From Streptomyces sp. NBC_00425 (lineage in GTDB: Bacteria; Actinomycetota; Actinomycetes; Streptomycetales; Streptomycetaceae): 64,000 nt of DNA. Below, piece after piece: positions 7,653 to 17,328 of this stretch (position 1 is the stretch's first letter; each line of letters begins with the position of its first letter). The position numbers were made by a program, and so were the translations under genes. The DNA lies in contig NZ_CP107928.1 of assembly GCF_036030735.1 (NCBI RefSeq), forward strand, positions 4,836,001 to 4,900,000, written 5' to 3'. The notes under the pieces are model-generated. The model was not told the origin of the DNA. It did not search any database and saw only the letters and a list, made by a program, of their open reading frames with translations.

Positions 7653-8573
7653 GTGTCCCGAAGCCTGCGGACCGCTCTCTCGGCCGCCCTCATCGCCCTG
7701 TGCTGCCTGCTGGTGCCGTTCGGCGCACTAGCGGCGTGGGCCGCGTACGGCCTCACCGACACGCGCAGTTACGTCACCACGATGGCGCCGCTCGCCTCCG
7801 ACCCCGACGTCCGGGACGCGATCGCCGACACCGTGGGCGACGGGGTGGCGCGCGAGGCCGGGATGAACCCGCTCTTCCTGCGCGACGCGTTCCGCTCGTT
7901 CACCGCGACCCGCGCCTACCGCACCGCGTGGGACGCGGGCAACGAGGCGGCGCACACCGCGGTCATGCGGGCGCTCCAGGACGACCGGGCCGGCCGCGAC
8001 GGACGTCCCGTCACCGTGGACCTGGCGACCGTCACCACGCCCCTCAAGCAGCAGCTGACGGTGGATCACGTGCCGTTCGCCGCACGCATCCCCATCGAGC
8101 ACACACAGGTGGCACTGCTTCCGTCCGACGACCTGGCCGCACTCCGGAAGGGCTACCACGTGCTCGACGTCGCAGGCTTCTGGCTGCCTCTGGCGGCCGT
8201 CGTGTTCGGGGTGGCGGGCATCGCGGTGGCGGCCTGCCGCCGCCGGGCCGTCACGGCGACCGCCCTCGGCACCGCGCTCGGCGGCGCGTTCCTGGGCCTC
8301 GCGGTCGCCCTCGGCCGCCGTCTGACCCTCGACGACCTCCCCGACGGGGCTCACCGCCCGGCCGCCGGCGCGGTCTACGACGCCCTCACCGCCACCCTGC
8401 GCACGGCCTCCTGGCTGCTGCTGGCGCTGGGTCTGACGGTGGCCGCGGCGACCTGGCTGAGCGGCCCCGGCTCCCCGCTGGCCCGCTTCCTGCGACACCG
8501 GCGACACCCCGAGGCCCCCGCCGCGACGCCGGCTCCGACATCCCCTCCGGAGCCGACACACGTCAGGGCCTGA
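7653..8573 (+). CDS. Integral membrane protein with extracytoplasmic domain
   Basis: About 306 residues. One N-terminal transmembrane helix (TALSAALIALCCLLVPFGALAA region) leads into an exported domain of about 140 residues (VRDAIADTVGDGVAREAG, VDLATVTTPLKQQL). Three C-terminal helices follow (FWLPLAAVVFGVAGIAVAA, ALGGAFLGLAVAL, WLLLALGLTVAAATWL) and then a Pro/Ala-rich cytoplasmic tail. The topology resembles actinobacterial membrane proteins of unknown function. Start uncertain: GTG 7653 has CTGGAG very close by, and an in-frame TTG at 7641 is the alternative. No close functional context; the MocR gene converges from downstream. Confidence 0.7.
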   Translation: MSRSLRTALSAALIALCCLLVPFGALAAWAAYGLTDTRSYVTTMAPLASDPDVRDAIADTVGDGVAREAGMNPLFLRDAFRSFTATRAYRTAWDAGNEAAHTAVMRALQDDRAGRDGRPVTVDLATVTTPLKQQLTVDHVPFAARIPIEHTQVALLPSDDLAALRKGYHVLDVAGFWLPLAAVVFGVAGIAVAACRRRAVTATALGTALGGAFLGLAVALGRRLTLDDLPDGAHRPAAGAVYDALTATLRTASWLLLALGLTVAAATWLSGPGSPLARFLRHRRHPEAPAATPAPTSPPEPTHVRA

Positions 8574-8828
8574 CGGTCCGAAGCGCGACGGTCCCCGACC
8601 GGAGGGCGGCGCGACTCCGGGCGACGCCACGCGGCGCGGGCCGACGCGGCCCCGCGCGACGCGGCCCCGCGCGACGCGTCAAGGTTCGGGACGACACACG
8701 ACCGGAGGTCACAAGACCCGAGGCCACACCACCCCGGACCACAAGGCGCGAGGCGGCGGTCGGGCCGCCCCCGGGTGAGGTGGATCGGGCCGCCCCCGGT
8801 GAGGTGAACGTGCCCGCGGCGGTCCGGC
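8574..8828. repeat. Intergenic spacer with two kinds of direct repeat
   Basis: A 255-bp gap between converging genes. It holds two adjacent 15-bp copies of GACGCGGCCCCGCGC (8643-8657 and 8658-8672) and two near-identical copies of a TCGGGCCGCCCCCGG-TGAGGTG unit around 8759-8807. No gene is apparent. Confidence 0.7.
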
Positions 8829-10172
8829 TCAGCCCACGCCGTGCGCCGCAGGTCCGCCCGCCGCGACGCCGGCCAGCACCCGCAGCGCCCGCGCGAGTTC
8901 GCGTTCCGTCGCCGACGCGAGTCCGAGCCGGACGGCGTCCGGGGTGCGGTGCGGGTCCACGGCGAACGCGGCGCCGGGAGTGACGGCGATGCCGTGGGCG
9001 GCCGCCGCGGCCGTGAAGGCGTCCGCCCGCCACGGCGCGGGCAGCTCCCACCAGGCGTAGTAGGCGCGCGGATCGGTGCGGACGGCGAACCCGTCGAGGC
9101 TCTCGGCGAGGATCGCCTGCCGACGTGCGGCGTCCGCCCGCTTCTCCTCGACGAGCCGCCGCACCACACCCTCCTGCGTCCACCGCACGGCCGCCTCCAC
9201 GGCGAACCGGCCCGCGCTCCACCCGCCGGACCGGACCGCGGCCGCCGCCTCCCGGACCCGGTGCTCCGGCACGACGAGGAAGCCGACGGCCAGCCCCGGC
9301 GCGACCCGTTTGGACAGCCCGTCCACCACGTGGACCAGCCCGGGGGCGTGGACGGCGAGCGGCACGGCGTCCGGACGCAGAAACGACCAGATGCGGTCCT
9401 CGATGACGGACAGCCCCAACCCGACCGCGAGCAGCCCGAGTTCGCGCCTGCGGCCGTCGCCCGTGGTCGAGGACGTCGGATTGTGGAGCGTCGGCTGGAG
9501 GTAGAGCGCGGAGAGGGGCGCCGCGCGGTGGGCGGCGGCGATCGCGTCGGGCCGCACGCCTTCCGCGTCGCCGGCGAGCGGCACGAGCACCACACCCAGC
9601 CGCGCGGCGATCTCCTTGACCAGCGGATACGTCAGCTCCTCCACCCCGACCCGGCCGCCCGGCCGGACCAGCGAGGCGAGCGCTGCGGCGATGGCCTGGC
9701 GGGCGTTGCCGGTGAAGAGGAACCGGTCCGGCTCGGGCCGCCAGCCGGGGACGGCGAGCAGCCGGGCGGCGGCCTCGCGGGCGGCCGGCGTGCCGTCGGC
9801 GGCACCCGGCCGCAGGGCCTCGGCCAGCACGTCGGGCCGCAACAGCGGCGCGAGCACGGGCGCCAGCAGCTCCGACTGCCCAGGTGCCGAAGGGTAGTTG
9901 AGCTCCAGATTGACGGGTGCGACGGTGGCCGCCTCGACGAGCGCCCGTCCCTGCGCGGCGGGCGGCGCGGCCCGCACGAAGGTGCCCCGCCCCACCTCGC
10001 CCACCACCAGGCCGCGCCGCACGAGTTCGCCGTACACCCGCCCGGCCGTCGAGGGCGCGATGCGGTGCCGTCGGGCGAACCACCTCTGCGGGGGCAGCCG
10101 TTGGCCGGGACGCAGCCGCCCGGCGGCGATGTCGTCGGCGATGCGGTCGGCGATCGACCGGAAGTCGGCCAT
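8829..10172 (-). CDS. MocR-type (GntR-aminotransferase fusion) regulator
   Basis: 447 residues, ATG 10172. Residues 1-68 form a GntR winged helix (IADRIADDIAAGRLRPGQRL, RRHRIAPSTAGRVYGELVRR, VGEVGRGTFV). Residues about 85-440 form a fold-type I PLP aminotransferase domain with the Schiff-base Lys at about K288 in VDGLSKRVAPG, and YLQPTLHNPT upstream. MocR proteins bind PLP and an amino or aldehyde effector and control a neighbouring gene; here that is the divergent alpha/beta hydrolase. The shared spacer carries a pair of 11-bp direct repeats typical of MocR operators. Effector unknown. Confidence 0.9.
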   Translation of the reverse strand: MADFRSIADRIADDIAAGRLRPGQRLPPQRWFARRHRIAPSTAGRVYGELVRRGLVVGEVGRGTFVRAAPPAAQGRALVEAATVAPVNLELNYPSAPGQSELLAPVLAPLLRPDVLAEALRPGAADGTPAAREAAARLLAVPGWRPEPDRFLFTGNARQAIAAALASLVRPGGRVGVEELTYPLVKEIAARLGVVLVPLAGDAEGVRPDAIAAAHRAAPLSALYLQPTLHNPTSSTTGDGRRRELGLLAVGLGLSVIEDRIWSFLRPDAVPLAVHAPGLVHVVDGLSKRVAPGLAVGFLVVPEHRVREAAAAVRSGGWSAGRFAVEAAVRWTQEGVVRRLVEEKRADAARRQAILAESLDGFAVRTDPRAYYAWWELPAPWRADAFTAAAAAHGIAVTPGAAFAVDPHRTPDAVRLGLASATERELARALRVLAGVAAGGPAAHGVG

Positions 10173-10229
10173 CGGAACACGGACCTTCCACGAGAGGGCG
10201 CCTGTGACGCCGGCGACGTCATCGGCCTC

Positions 10230-10263
10230 ATTGCACCGAGAGCAAAGATCTTATTGCACCGAG
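10230..10263. promoter_or_regulatory. Candidate MocR operator: two direct repeats
   Basis: Exact 11-bp repeats ATTGCACCGAG at 10230-10240 and 10253-10263, centre-to-centre 23 bp (about two helical turns, same face). They sit in the 117-bp spacer between the MocR gene and the divergent hydrolase. Direct-repeat operators at this spacing are a known feature of MocR-family regulators. Confidence 0.75.
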
Positions 10264-10289
10264 CGGCGAGACCGCCCTACCGTCGCCAC

Positions 10290-11072
10290 ATGGCACCCTT
10301 CCTCGCATACGAGGACAAAGGAGCGGATACGCCTCAGGCGCTCCCCCTCGTCCTCGTCCACGGCCACCCCTTCGACCGCACCATGTGGACCCCGCAGATC
10401 GAGGCGTTCTCCGCCACCCGTCGGGTGATCGCCCCCGACCTGCGCGGCTACGGCGCGTCCCCGGTGGTCCCCGGCGTCACCCTGCTCTCCCGCTTCGCCG
10501 AGGACCTGGAGGAACTGCTCGACGACCTGAAGGCGGACGCGTTCGTCCTGGCCGGGCTGTCGATGGGAGGCCAGATCGCGATGGAGTGCTGCTCCCGCTT
10601 CGGCGACCGCGTCCGCGGCCTGGTCCTCGCCGACACCTCCCCCGCCCCGGAGACCCCCGGCGGCCGGACGGCGCGCAACGACATGGCGGACCGTCTGCTC
10701 GCCGAGGGCATGCGCGGCTACGCCGACGAGGTGCTCGAGAAGATGGTCGCCCCCACCGCACCCCCCGAGGTCAAGGCGCACGTCCACCGCATGATGACGT
10801 CCACCGACCCGGAGGGCGCCGCGGCGGCCCTGCGCGGCCGGGCCGAACGCCCCGACTACCGGCCCCTGCTGACCCGGGTCGCCGTCCCCGCCCTGGTCGT
10901 GGTCGGCGAGGACGACGCGTACACGCCGGTGTCGGACGCGGAGGCGATGCACGCCCTGCTCCCGCACTCCGTGCTGCACGTAGTCCGGGGCGCCGCCCAC
11001 CTGCCGAACCTGGAACGGCCGACGGATTTCAACGAGGCCCTCGCACGGTTCCTGGCGACCGTGGAGCCGTAG
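10290..11072 (+). CDS. Alpha/beta-fold hydrolase
   Basis: 260 residues, ATG 10290. Typical alpha/beta hydrolase: HGHPFDRTMW oxyanion region, nucleophile elbow GLSMGG with Ser91, acid in VVGEDDAYTPV (about D208) and His in RGAAHLPNLE (about H237), so the catalytic triad is complete. Substrate cannot be read; the closest general type is 3-oxoadipate enol-lactonase or haloperoxidase-like esterase. The divergent MocR regulator and the direct repeats in the shared spacer suggest MocR control, so the substrate may relate to an amino compound or an aldehyde. Cytoplasmic, no signal peptide. Confidence 0.88.
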   Translation: MAPFLAYEDKGADTPQALPLVLVHGHPFDRTMWTPQIEAFSATRRVIAPDLRGYGASPVVPGVTLLSRFAEDLEELLDDLKADAFVLAGLSMGGQIAMECCSRFGDRVRGLVLADTSPAPETPGGRTARNDMADRLLAEGMRGYADEVLEKMVAPTAPPEVKAHVHRMMTSTDPEGAAAALRGRAERPDYRPLLTRVAVPALVVVGEDDAYTPVSDAEAMHALLPHSVLHVVRGAAHLPNLERPTDFNEALARFLATVEP

Positions 11073-11189
11073 CCCCGCCGTCGCCTCCACGCCGGCCACC
11101 CGCCGTCACCTGCGCGCCGGTCCCCCCGGGGGGCGCCGCCGCGCCGGTCCTCCGCCGTCGCCTCCGCGCCCGTCCCCGCCGTCGCCTGC

Positions 11190-11206
11190 GCGCTCATAAT
11201 GAGCGC
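11190..11206 (+). promoter_or_regulatory. Palindromic -10 region abutting the FUSC start codon
   Basis: Perfect inverted repeat GCGCTCAT-A-ATGAGCGC directly adjoining the ATG at 11207. Its centre spells CATAAT (11195-11200), a -10 match 6 bases from the ATG, implying a leaderless transcript whose promoter could be covered by a regulator binding the palindrome. Confidence 0.5.
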
Positions 11207-13177
11207 ATGTCCCGCGAGTTCCCCATCGGCCTCACCCCTCCCGACTGGCTGGTGCGGAACCTCCAGCCGCAGCGGGCGGCCCCCGTGAACCGGCCCGCCG
11301 TCGCCCGCGCCGCGCTCGCGATGACGCTGCCACTGGCGATCGGCCTCGCCGTGGGACAACCGTCGTACGGCGCGCTCGCCTCCATGGGCGCCCTCTCCGG
11401 AGTCATCGGCGACACCGCCGACGCCTACCGCATGCGCATCCTGAACATCGCGATCCCTCAGCTGTTCGGCGCGGTCGGCGTGACCCTGGGTTCCGCCGTG
11501 TACGGGCTCGGCTGGCCCGCGGTGGCCACCGTCACCGGCGTCGCCCTGGTCTCCGGGATGATCTCGACGATCGGGGCCGTGGCGTCCGTGTCCGGACTGC
11601 TGCTCCTGCTCAACTGCGTCGTCGGGGCCGGGCTGCCCATGCCCGGCCCCTGGTGGCTGGCGCCCCTGCTGATGACCGGCGGCGGACTGCTCGTGCTCCT
11701 GCTCGCCCTGTTGGCCTGGCCGCTGCGCTCCGGGGTCCCCGAGCGCAGCGCGGTCGCCGCCGCCTACCGCACGGTCGCCGACCTCCTGGCGGCCTGCGGC
11801 AGCGACGTCCCCGACGCCTACGAGGACGCCCGGCACACCGTCACCCAGTCGCTGAACCAGTCGTACGACCTCATCCTGGCCCGCCGCACCCGCCACCACG
11901 GTCGTAGCCCCGAACTGACCAGGCTGGTAGCCCAGTTGAACGCCGTCACCCCCGTCGTGGAGGCGGCACCCGCAGCCCATCTGGCCGGCCGCCCGCTACC
12001 CCCTGAGGTCCCCGCGGCGGTGCTGCACCTCGCGCGGGCGGTCGAGACCGGCTTCACCGGCCCGATAGACCTGCGGCTGCCCACCCCCGACTCGGAGACC
12101 TCGCGGGCCGTCGACCACGCCCTGCGGCACGCCGCCGAAGTGGTCGCCGCCCCCGACGCCGAACCCGGCGGCCCCGGCCCCGGCGCCGGCGCGCCGGACG
12201 ACCGGCTGGGCCGTCCGGCCGGGCTGCGGTCACGGGCCGCCCGCGCCGCCCGGGACGTCGCCCTGTCCGCCGCGTCCTGGCGCTACGGCCTGCGTCTCGC
12301 CCTGTGCATAGGGCTGGCCCAGGTCCTCGTCTCCACGGTCCCGGTGGCCCGCTCCTACTGGGTCGCCCTCACCATCACCTTCGTCCTGAAGCCCGACTTC
12401 GGCTCGGTGTTCTCCCGGGCGCTGCTACGGGCGCTGGGCACGGTGGCCGGACTGGTCGTCGCGGCAGCCGTGCTCTCACAGGTGCCGAGGGGGTGGTGGG
12501 ACGTGCCGGTGATGCTCGTGCTCGCCCCGCTCATCCCCGCGCTCACCCCTCGCGGTTACGGCTACCAGACCGCCGCGATCACCCCGGTGATCCTGCTTCT
12601 GTCGGACACCCTCAACCACCAGGGCGCCGCCCTGCTGCTGCCCCGCCTGGCGGACTCCCTGATCGGCTGCGGCATCGCCCTCGTCGCCGGATATCTGCTC
12701 TGGCCGGAGAGCTGGCACACCAGGGTCGGCGCCAAGCTGGCCGACGCGGTCGCCGACACCGCCCGGTACGCGGACGCGGCCTTCGGGCCGGACGTCGACC
12801 CCGCCGCCCGCGCCCGTATGCGCCGCCGCCTCTACCGCGACCTGTCGGTCGTCCGCACGGAGTTCCAGCGCGCGCTGACCGAGCCGCCGCCGACCGGACG
12901 CCGGGCGGCCGCCTGGTGGCCGCTGGTCGTGGCGGTGGAGCGGATCGTGGACGCGACGACCGCGGCCCGGGTCCGGGTGAAGCACGGGGCCGCACCGCCG
13001 TCGGCGCAGGAGGTCGCCCAGGTCACGCTGCAGCTGGCCGAGCTGGCCGAGGGTCTGCGGGACACGGAGGTCCTGTATCCCGTCCGCACCGACCTCACCG
13101 GACCGCCGGCCAGCGTCCTGCAGCCGCTGCGCCAGGAGATCGCCGCGGCACGAGCCATCACCTCACCCACCACGTGA
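11207..13177 (+). CDS. FUSC-family membrane protein (fusaric acid resistance-like)
   Basis: 656 residues. Two membrane blocks of about five to six helices (about residues 35-170 and 365-505) flank soluble helical regions, the layout of FUSC/YccS aryl-acid efflux proteins. The first block contains VARAALAMTLPLAIGLAVGQ and GLLLLLNCVVGAG; the second YGLRLALCIGLAQVLVSTV and FVLKPDFGSVFSRALLRALGTVAG, the hallmark FUSC_2 motif. It probably exports aromatic acids or similar compounds. No clear ribosome site, and the -10-like CATAAT ends 6 bases before ATG 11207, so the mRNA is likely leaderless. No MFP or outer-membrane partner, as expected in a Gram-positive. Confidence 0.85.
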   Translation: MSREFPIGLTPPDWLVRNLQPQRAAPVNRPAVARAALAMTLPLAIGLAVGQPSYGALASMGALSGVIGDTADAYRMRILNIAIPQLFGAVGVTLGSAVYGLGWPAVATVTGVALVSGMISTIGAVASVSGLLLLLNCVVGAGLPMPGPWWLAPLLMTGGGLLVLLLALLAWPLRSGVPERSAVAAAYRTVADLLAACGSDVPDAYEDARHTVTQSLNQSYDLILARRTRHHGRSPELTRLVAQLNAVTPVVEAAPAAHLAGRPLPPEVPAAVLHLARAVETGFTGPIDLRLPTPDSETSRAVDHALRHAAEVVAAPDAEPGGPGPGAGAPDDRLGRPAGLRSRAARAARDVALSAASWRYGLRLALCIGLAQVLVSTVPVARSYWVALTITFVLKPDFGSVFSRALLRALGTVAGLVVAAAVLSQVPRGWWDVPVMLVLAPLIPALTPRGYGYQTAAITPVILLLSDTLNHQGAALLLPRLADSLIGCGIALVAGYLLWPESWHTRVGAKLADAVADTARYADAAFGPDVDPAARARMRRRLYRDLSVVRTEFQRALTEPPPTGRRAAAWWPLVVAVERIVDATTAARVRVKHGAAPPSAQEVAQVTLQLAELAEGLRDTEVLYPVRTDLTGPPASVLQPLRQEIAAARAITSPTT

Positions 13178-13359
13178 CGGCGACACAGCGACACGACAGC
13201 ACGGCGGGCACGACAGCACGGCGGGCTTTCGAGGCGGTGTTGACACACCCGCATTCCGTGCACTCACCCCTGCCCAAGATCACCGCCAGGGGCCGCTAAC
13301 CTTACGTGTCCGTCCTGGCCAGGGATTGACGGCTACAACTCATGCGAAGGGTTGCGCAA

Positions 13360-15288
13360 ATGGGCATTCTCACTCTCCTGCGGAATGCATTCGGCAGGTC
13401 CCGCAAGGGGCGCACGGCCGAGGCAGAGGGTGCGGAACAGGTTCCTTCGCAGGAACAGACCGCCGCCGCGGAGCCGTCCGCGCCGACGTCGACACCGACG
13501 CGGGCGCAGGAACCGACACTCCCCTCCCCCTCTCCCGAGCCCACTCCGACGGCCCAGGTCCCGGAACCCCGGACGGAGTCCACGAACGAACACGACCTGG
13601 TAGCGGCGGCCTTCGACAACGTCACGGTCCCCAAGCCGACGAGGTCCGAGGAGAACACGGCCGCCGAGCCGGAGGCGTCCACCGCCCCCGGAACGACGCC
13701 GACCGAGACCTCCCCCACCGCCGACGCCGAGCCCGAAGCCACGGCCACGCCGCAGGCCCCCGCCGAACCCGACACCGACGACGCGGCGGAACCGGAAGCC
13801 ACCGCCGACGCCGAGCCCGAGACCGACGCGTCCACCGAGGTCGCCGAAACCCCGGCGGAGCCGACGGCGGACGTCGCGGCGAACGCCGAGCCGGAGACCG
13901 CGGCCGAGACGGAGCCGCAGACGGCGGCCGACGAAGCCGCGGACACGGCCGAGGCGGACGCACCCGCCGAGGAGCCCGAGGCGACGACGCCGGTCATCGA
14001 GGCGGAGGCAGAGGCAGAGGCCGAGGCTGAGGTGGAGGCCGAGGCCACCGCCGCCGAGCCCGACGCCGAGGTGGACACGCCCGCCGAGCCCGAGGCGGCG
14101 ACGCCGGCCACCGCAGACGACACCGAGGTCGAGCCGCAGGCCGACGCCACCGCCGAGGCACCGGCCGAGGCGGACGCACCCGCCGAGGAGCCTTCGGCGG
14201 ACGCCGCCGATGAGCCCGAGGCTGAGGTGGAGGCCGAGTCGAAGGCCGAGGCCACCGCCGAGGAGCCCTCGCCCGAGGCGGCGCCGAAGGCCGAAGAGGT
14301 GCCCGCGGCCGAGGTTCCCGCCGAGCCGGAGGCAGTGGCGGACGAGCCCGCCGCCGAGGTCCCGGCCGAGCCGGAGCCGGAGGCCGCCGAGGGCGGTCCC
14401 GCCGAGGAGCCGACCGCGGACGCGGCACCGCAGCAGGACGCCGCACCGGAGGCAGAGGCCGAGACGGAGGCGGAGGCCGAGCCGGCACCCGAACCCGCCG
14501 CGGCGGCAGCCCAGCCCGCAGCCGCAGCCGCAGCCGCAGCCGCCGACGGCGAGGACGCCCCGCAGGGGCCACCCGCACCCGACGACGAGAGCCGCACGGG
14601 TGGTGCGGGTGGGAACGACGAGGCCGAAGCCGAAGGCGAGGCCGAGCCCCGCGCCGCGGTACCCGCAACCCTCCGCACCGCGTACACCGCCGCCGCCACC
14701 GCCCTGGGCAACGTCGGCCTCGCCGACGCCCGGGCCAAGGTGTACCTCGTGCTCGACCGCTCCGCGAGCATGCGCGCGTACTACAAGGACGGCTCCGCCC
14801 AGGCCCTGGCCGAGCAGACCCTCGCCCTCGCCGCCCACCTGGACCCGGCGGCCACGGTCCCCGTGGTCTTCTTCTCGACGGAACTCGACGGCACCGGCGA
14901 GCTGACCCTTGCCGAGCACGAGAACAAGATCGACGAGCTGCACGCCGGCCTCGGCCGCATGGGCCGTACCAGCTACCACGCGGCCGTGGAGGAAGTCCTG
15001 GCCCGCCACGGGAAGGAAGCCCCGGGCACCCCCGCTCTGGTGGTCTTCCAGACGGACGGCGCCCCGGACGCGAAGACCCCGGCCACCCAGGCCCTCACGG
15101 AGGCCGCGGAGAACCACCCGGCCGTCTTCTTCTCCTTCGTCGCCTTCGGCGAGCACGACAACAAGGCCTTCGACTACCTCCGCAAGCTGAAGACCCCGAA
15201 CACGTCCTTCTTCCACGCGGGCCCGACCCCGCGCGAGCTGACGGACGCCGAGCTGTACGAGGGCGTCCTCGCCACCTGGCGCCCCTGA
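13360..15288 (+). CDS. vWA-domain protein with long acidic disordered region
   Basis: 642 residues. After a basic start ([18 protein letters not shown]) comes about 420 residues made almost only of Ala, Glu, Pro, Asp, Thr and Val, including (AE)n runs: a highly acidic disordered tail. Residues about 440-642 form a von Willebrand A domain with MIDAS features DRSASM (DxSxS), GRTSYHAA and VFQTDGAPD, so metal-dependent binding is likely. Similar vWA domains occur in tellurite-resistance (Ter) and stress loci. Start at ATG 13360, 8 bases after AAGGG; ATG 13342 in frame is the alternative. Followed by two hairpins and metG. Function unknown; possibly a calcium- or protein-binding stress protein. 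Confidence 0.85.
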   Translation: MGILTLLRNAFGRSRKGRTAEAEGAEQVPSQEQTAAAEPSAPTSTPTRAQEPTLPSPSPEPTPTAQVPEPRTESTNEHDLVAAAFDNVTVPKPTRSEENTAAEPEASTAPGTTPTETSPTADAEPEATATPQAPAEPDTDDAAEPEATADAEPETDASTEVAETPAEPTADVAANAEPETAAETEPQTAADEAADTAEADAPAEEPEATTPVIEAEAEAEAEAEVEAEATAAEPDAEVDTPAEPEAATPATADDTEVEPQADATAEAPAEADAPAEEPSADAADEPEAEVEAESKAEATAEEPSPEAAPKAEEVPAAEVPAEPEAVADEPAAEVPAEPEPEAAEGGPAEEPTADAAPQQDAAPEAEAETEAEAEPAPEPAAAAAQPAAAAAAAAADGEDAPQGPPAPDDESRTGGAGGNDEAEAEGEAEPRAAVPATLRTAYTAAATALGNVGLADARAKVYLVLDRSASMRAYYKDGSAQALAEQTLALAAHLDPAATVPVVFFSTELDGTGELTLAEHENKIDELHAGLGRMGRTSYHAAVEEVLARHGKEAPGTPALVVFQTDGAPDAKTPATQALTEAAENHPAVFFSFVAFGEHDNKAFDYLRKLKTPNTSFFHAGPTPRELTDAELYEGVLATWRP

Positions 15289-15295
15289 CCCGCCC

Positions 15296-15320
15296 GACGG
15301 CCCGCCCGACCGGGGCCGTC
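15296..15320 (+). terminator. Terminator hairpin after vWA gene
   Basis: 8-bp perfect stem GACGGCCC/GGGCCGTC with 9-nt loop, 8 bases after the stop codon. Confidence 0.6.
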
Positions 15321-15337
15321 GCCCCGCCCGTACCCCC

Positions 15338-15379
15338 GGCCGCCCGCTTCCCACCCCGTAAAACGGGAGGCGGGCGGCC
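15338..15379 (+). terminator. Second, stronger terminator before metG
   Basis: A 15-bp outer stem (GGCCGCCCGCTTCCC with one G-T pair against GGGAGGCGGGCGGCC) with a nested CCGT-AAA-ACGG top. It insulates metG from the vWA gene. The likely metG -10 (TACGAT, 15393-15398) follows directly. Confidence 0.75.
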
Positions 15380-15457
15380 CACCCGTGTCGGCTACGATTT
15401 CAAGTTCAAGGCCCATAAGAGGACCGCCGAAGAACGACCGACTGGGAGCAGCCTCCG

Positions 15458-17188
15458 ATGGCTCGACACCTCATCACCAGCGCCCTTCCGTACATCAACG
15501 GAATCAAGCACCTGGGCAACATGGTGGGGTCCATGCTCCCGGCGGACGTGTACGCCCGGTACCTCCGCCAGCGCGGCCACGACGTCCTCTACATCTGCGC
15601 GACGGACGAGCACGGCACCCCCGCCGAGCTGGCCGCCAAGGAGCAGGGCCTCCCGGTCGCCGACTTCTGCGCGCAGGCGCACGACGCCCAGAAGGCCGTC
15701 TACGACGGCTTCGCGCTGGCCTTCGACTACTTCGGCCGCAGCTCCTCCCCGCAGAACGTCGAGATCACCCAGCACTTCGCCCGCCGCCTCAACGAGAACG
15801 GCTTCATCGAGGAGCGGGCGATCCGCCAGGTGTACAGCCCGGCCGACGGCCGCTTCCTCCCGGACCGCTACGTCGAGGGCACCTGCCCGCACTGCGGCTA
15901 CGACAAGGCCCGCGGCGACCAGTGCGAGAACTGCACCCGCGTCCTGGACCCGACGGACCTGATCGACCCGCGCTCGGCGATCTCCGGCTCCACGGACCTC
16001 GAGGTCCGTGAGACGAAGCACCTGTTCCTCCTGCAGTCCAAGCTGCAGCACGAGGTCGAGGAGTGGGTCTCCCGTCACGAGGCCGACTGGCCCCAGCTGG
16101 CCTCCTCCATCGCCCGCAAGTGGCTGACCGAGGGCCTGCACGACCGTGCCATCACCCGCGACCTGGACTGGGGCGTGCCGGTCCCGGCCGACACCTGGCC
16201 GGAGCTGGCCGCCGAGGGCAAGGTCTTCTACGTCTGGTTCGACGCCCCGATCGAGTACATCGCCGCGACGAAGGAATGGTCGGACGCCGCCCCCGCCGGT
16301 GAGACCCGCGACTGGAAGTCGTGGTGGTACGAGGCCGACGCCGGCGAGAACCCGGTCCGCTACACGGAGTTCATGGCCAAGGACAACGTCCCGTTCCACA
16401 CGGTGATGTTCCCGGCCACCGAGCTGGGCGTGCGCGAGCCCTGGAAGAAGGTCGACTACGTCAAGGCCTTCAACTGGCTGACGTACTACGGCGGCAAGTT
16501 CTCCACGTCCCAGAAGCGCGGTGTCTTCACCGACCAGGCGCTGGACGTCCTGCCGGCCGACTACTGGCGCTACTTCCTGATCGCCAACGCCCCCGAGTCG
16601 GACGACTCCTCCTTCACCTGGGAGCACTTCACGGCCACGGTGAACAAGGACCTGGCCGACACCCTGGGCAACTTCGTCAACCGCGTCCTGTCCTTCTCCA
16701 AGAAGCGCTTCGGCGACGAGGTCCCGGCGGGCAACGCGCCCGGCGAGGCGGAGACGAGGCTCGGGGAGCAGATCGCCGAGCTGCTCGCCGAGTACGAGTC
16801 GCAGATGGAGGCCCTGCAGTTCCGCAAGGCGGCCGCCGCGCTGCGCGCGCTGTGGTCGGCGGGCAACTCCTACCTCGAGGAGAAGGCCCCGTGGCTGGAG
16901 ATCAAGACGGACCAGGACGGCGCGGCCCTCACGCTGCGCACGGCGATGAACCTGATCCACCTCTACGCGGTGGTCTCCGAGCCGTTCATCCCGGCGACGG
17001 CGAAGATCATGCGTGAGGCCTTCTCCCTCGCCGACGACACGGCGACCTGGGTGACGGCCGACGAGGCCCGCGCCCTCGCCTCCGTCCCCGCCGGCACCGC
17101 CTTCACCGTCCCGCCGGTCCTGTTCGCCAAGCTCCAGGACGAGGACCTGGCGGCATACAAGGAGCGCTTCGGCGGCACCGAGGAGTGA
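15458..17188 (+). CDS. metG: Methionyl-tRNA synthetase
   Basis: 576 residues. Charges tRNA-Met and initiator tRNA in the cytoplasm. Class I signatures: HIGH-type motif in [11 protein letters not shown] (about residues 11-21) and the KMSKS equivalent [12 protein letters not shown] (about residues 345-356). The connective peptide carries a zinc knuckle with four cysteines ([17 protein letters not shown], about 143-159), typical of the MetG1 type. C-terminal anticodon-binding helices follow ([16 protein letters not shown] onward). It lacks the extra tRNA-binding C-terminal EMAP domain. ATG 15458 with GGGAG upstream. Own promoter probable after the terminator pair. Confidence 0.97.
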   Translation: MARHLITSALPYINGIKHLGNMVGSMLPADVYARYLRQRGHDVLYICATDEHGTPAELAAKEQGLPVADFCAQAHDAQKAVYDGFALAFDYFGRSSSPQNVEITQHFARRLNENGFIEERAIRQVYSPADGRFLPDRYVEGTCPHCGYDKARGDQCENCTRVLDPTDLIDPRSAISGSTDLEVRETKHLFLLQSKLQHEVEEWVSRHEADWPQLASSIARKWLTEGLHDRAITRDLDWGVPVPADTWPELAAEGKVFYVWFDAPIEYIAATKEWSDAAPAGETRDWKSWWYEADAGENPVRYTEFMAKDNVPFHTVMFPATELGVREPWKKVDYVKAFNWLTYYGGKFSTSQKRGVFTDQALDVLPADYWRYFLIANAPESDDSSFTWEHFTATVNKDLADTLGNFVNRVLSFSKKRFGDEVPAGNAPGEAETRLGEQIAELLAEYESQMEALQFRKAAAALRALWSAGNSYLEEKAPWLEIKTDQDGAALTLRTAMNLIHLYAVVSEPFIPATAKIMREAFSLADDTATWVTADEARALASVPAGTAFTVPPVLFAKLQDEDLAAYKERFGGTEE

Positions 17189-17195
17189 CGCGCCG

Positions 17196-17232
17196 CGCCC
17201 GGGGAGGGACGTTCCGCGTCCCTCCCCGGGCG
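17196..17232 (+). terminator. metG: metG terminator
   Basis: Perfect 16-bp stem (CGCCCGGGGAGGGACG) with 5-nt loop TTCCG, starting 7 bases after the metG stop. Confidence 0.88.
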
Positions 17233-17328
17233 TCCGCAGGAGAAGCCACAACGGAGAAGATGTAGAGGAAAAGGCGAAGAGGTTCCCCCCTCTTCGGCAT
17301 GTTCTCGCCAAGCCGTATGGTTTCCGCC

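Noticed and set aside
15380..15457. T-box or Met leader peptide before metG
   Set aside because: The leader is too short after the terminator and shows no Met codon run, specifier loop or T-box sequence.
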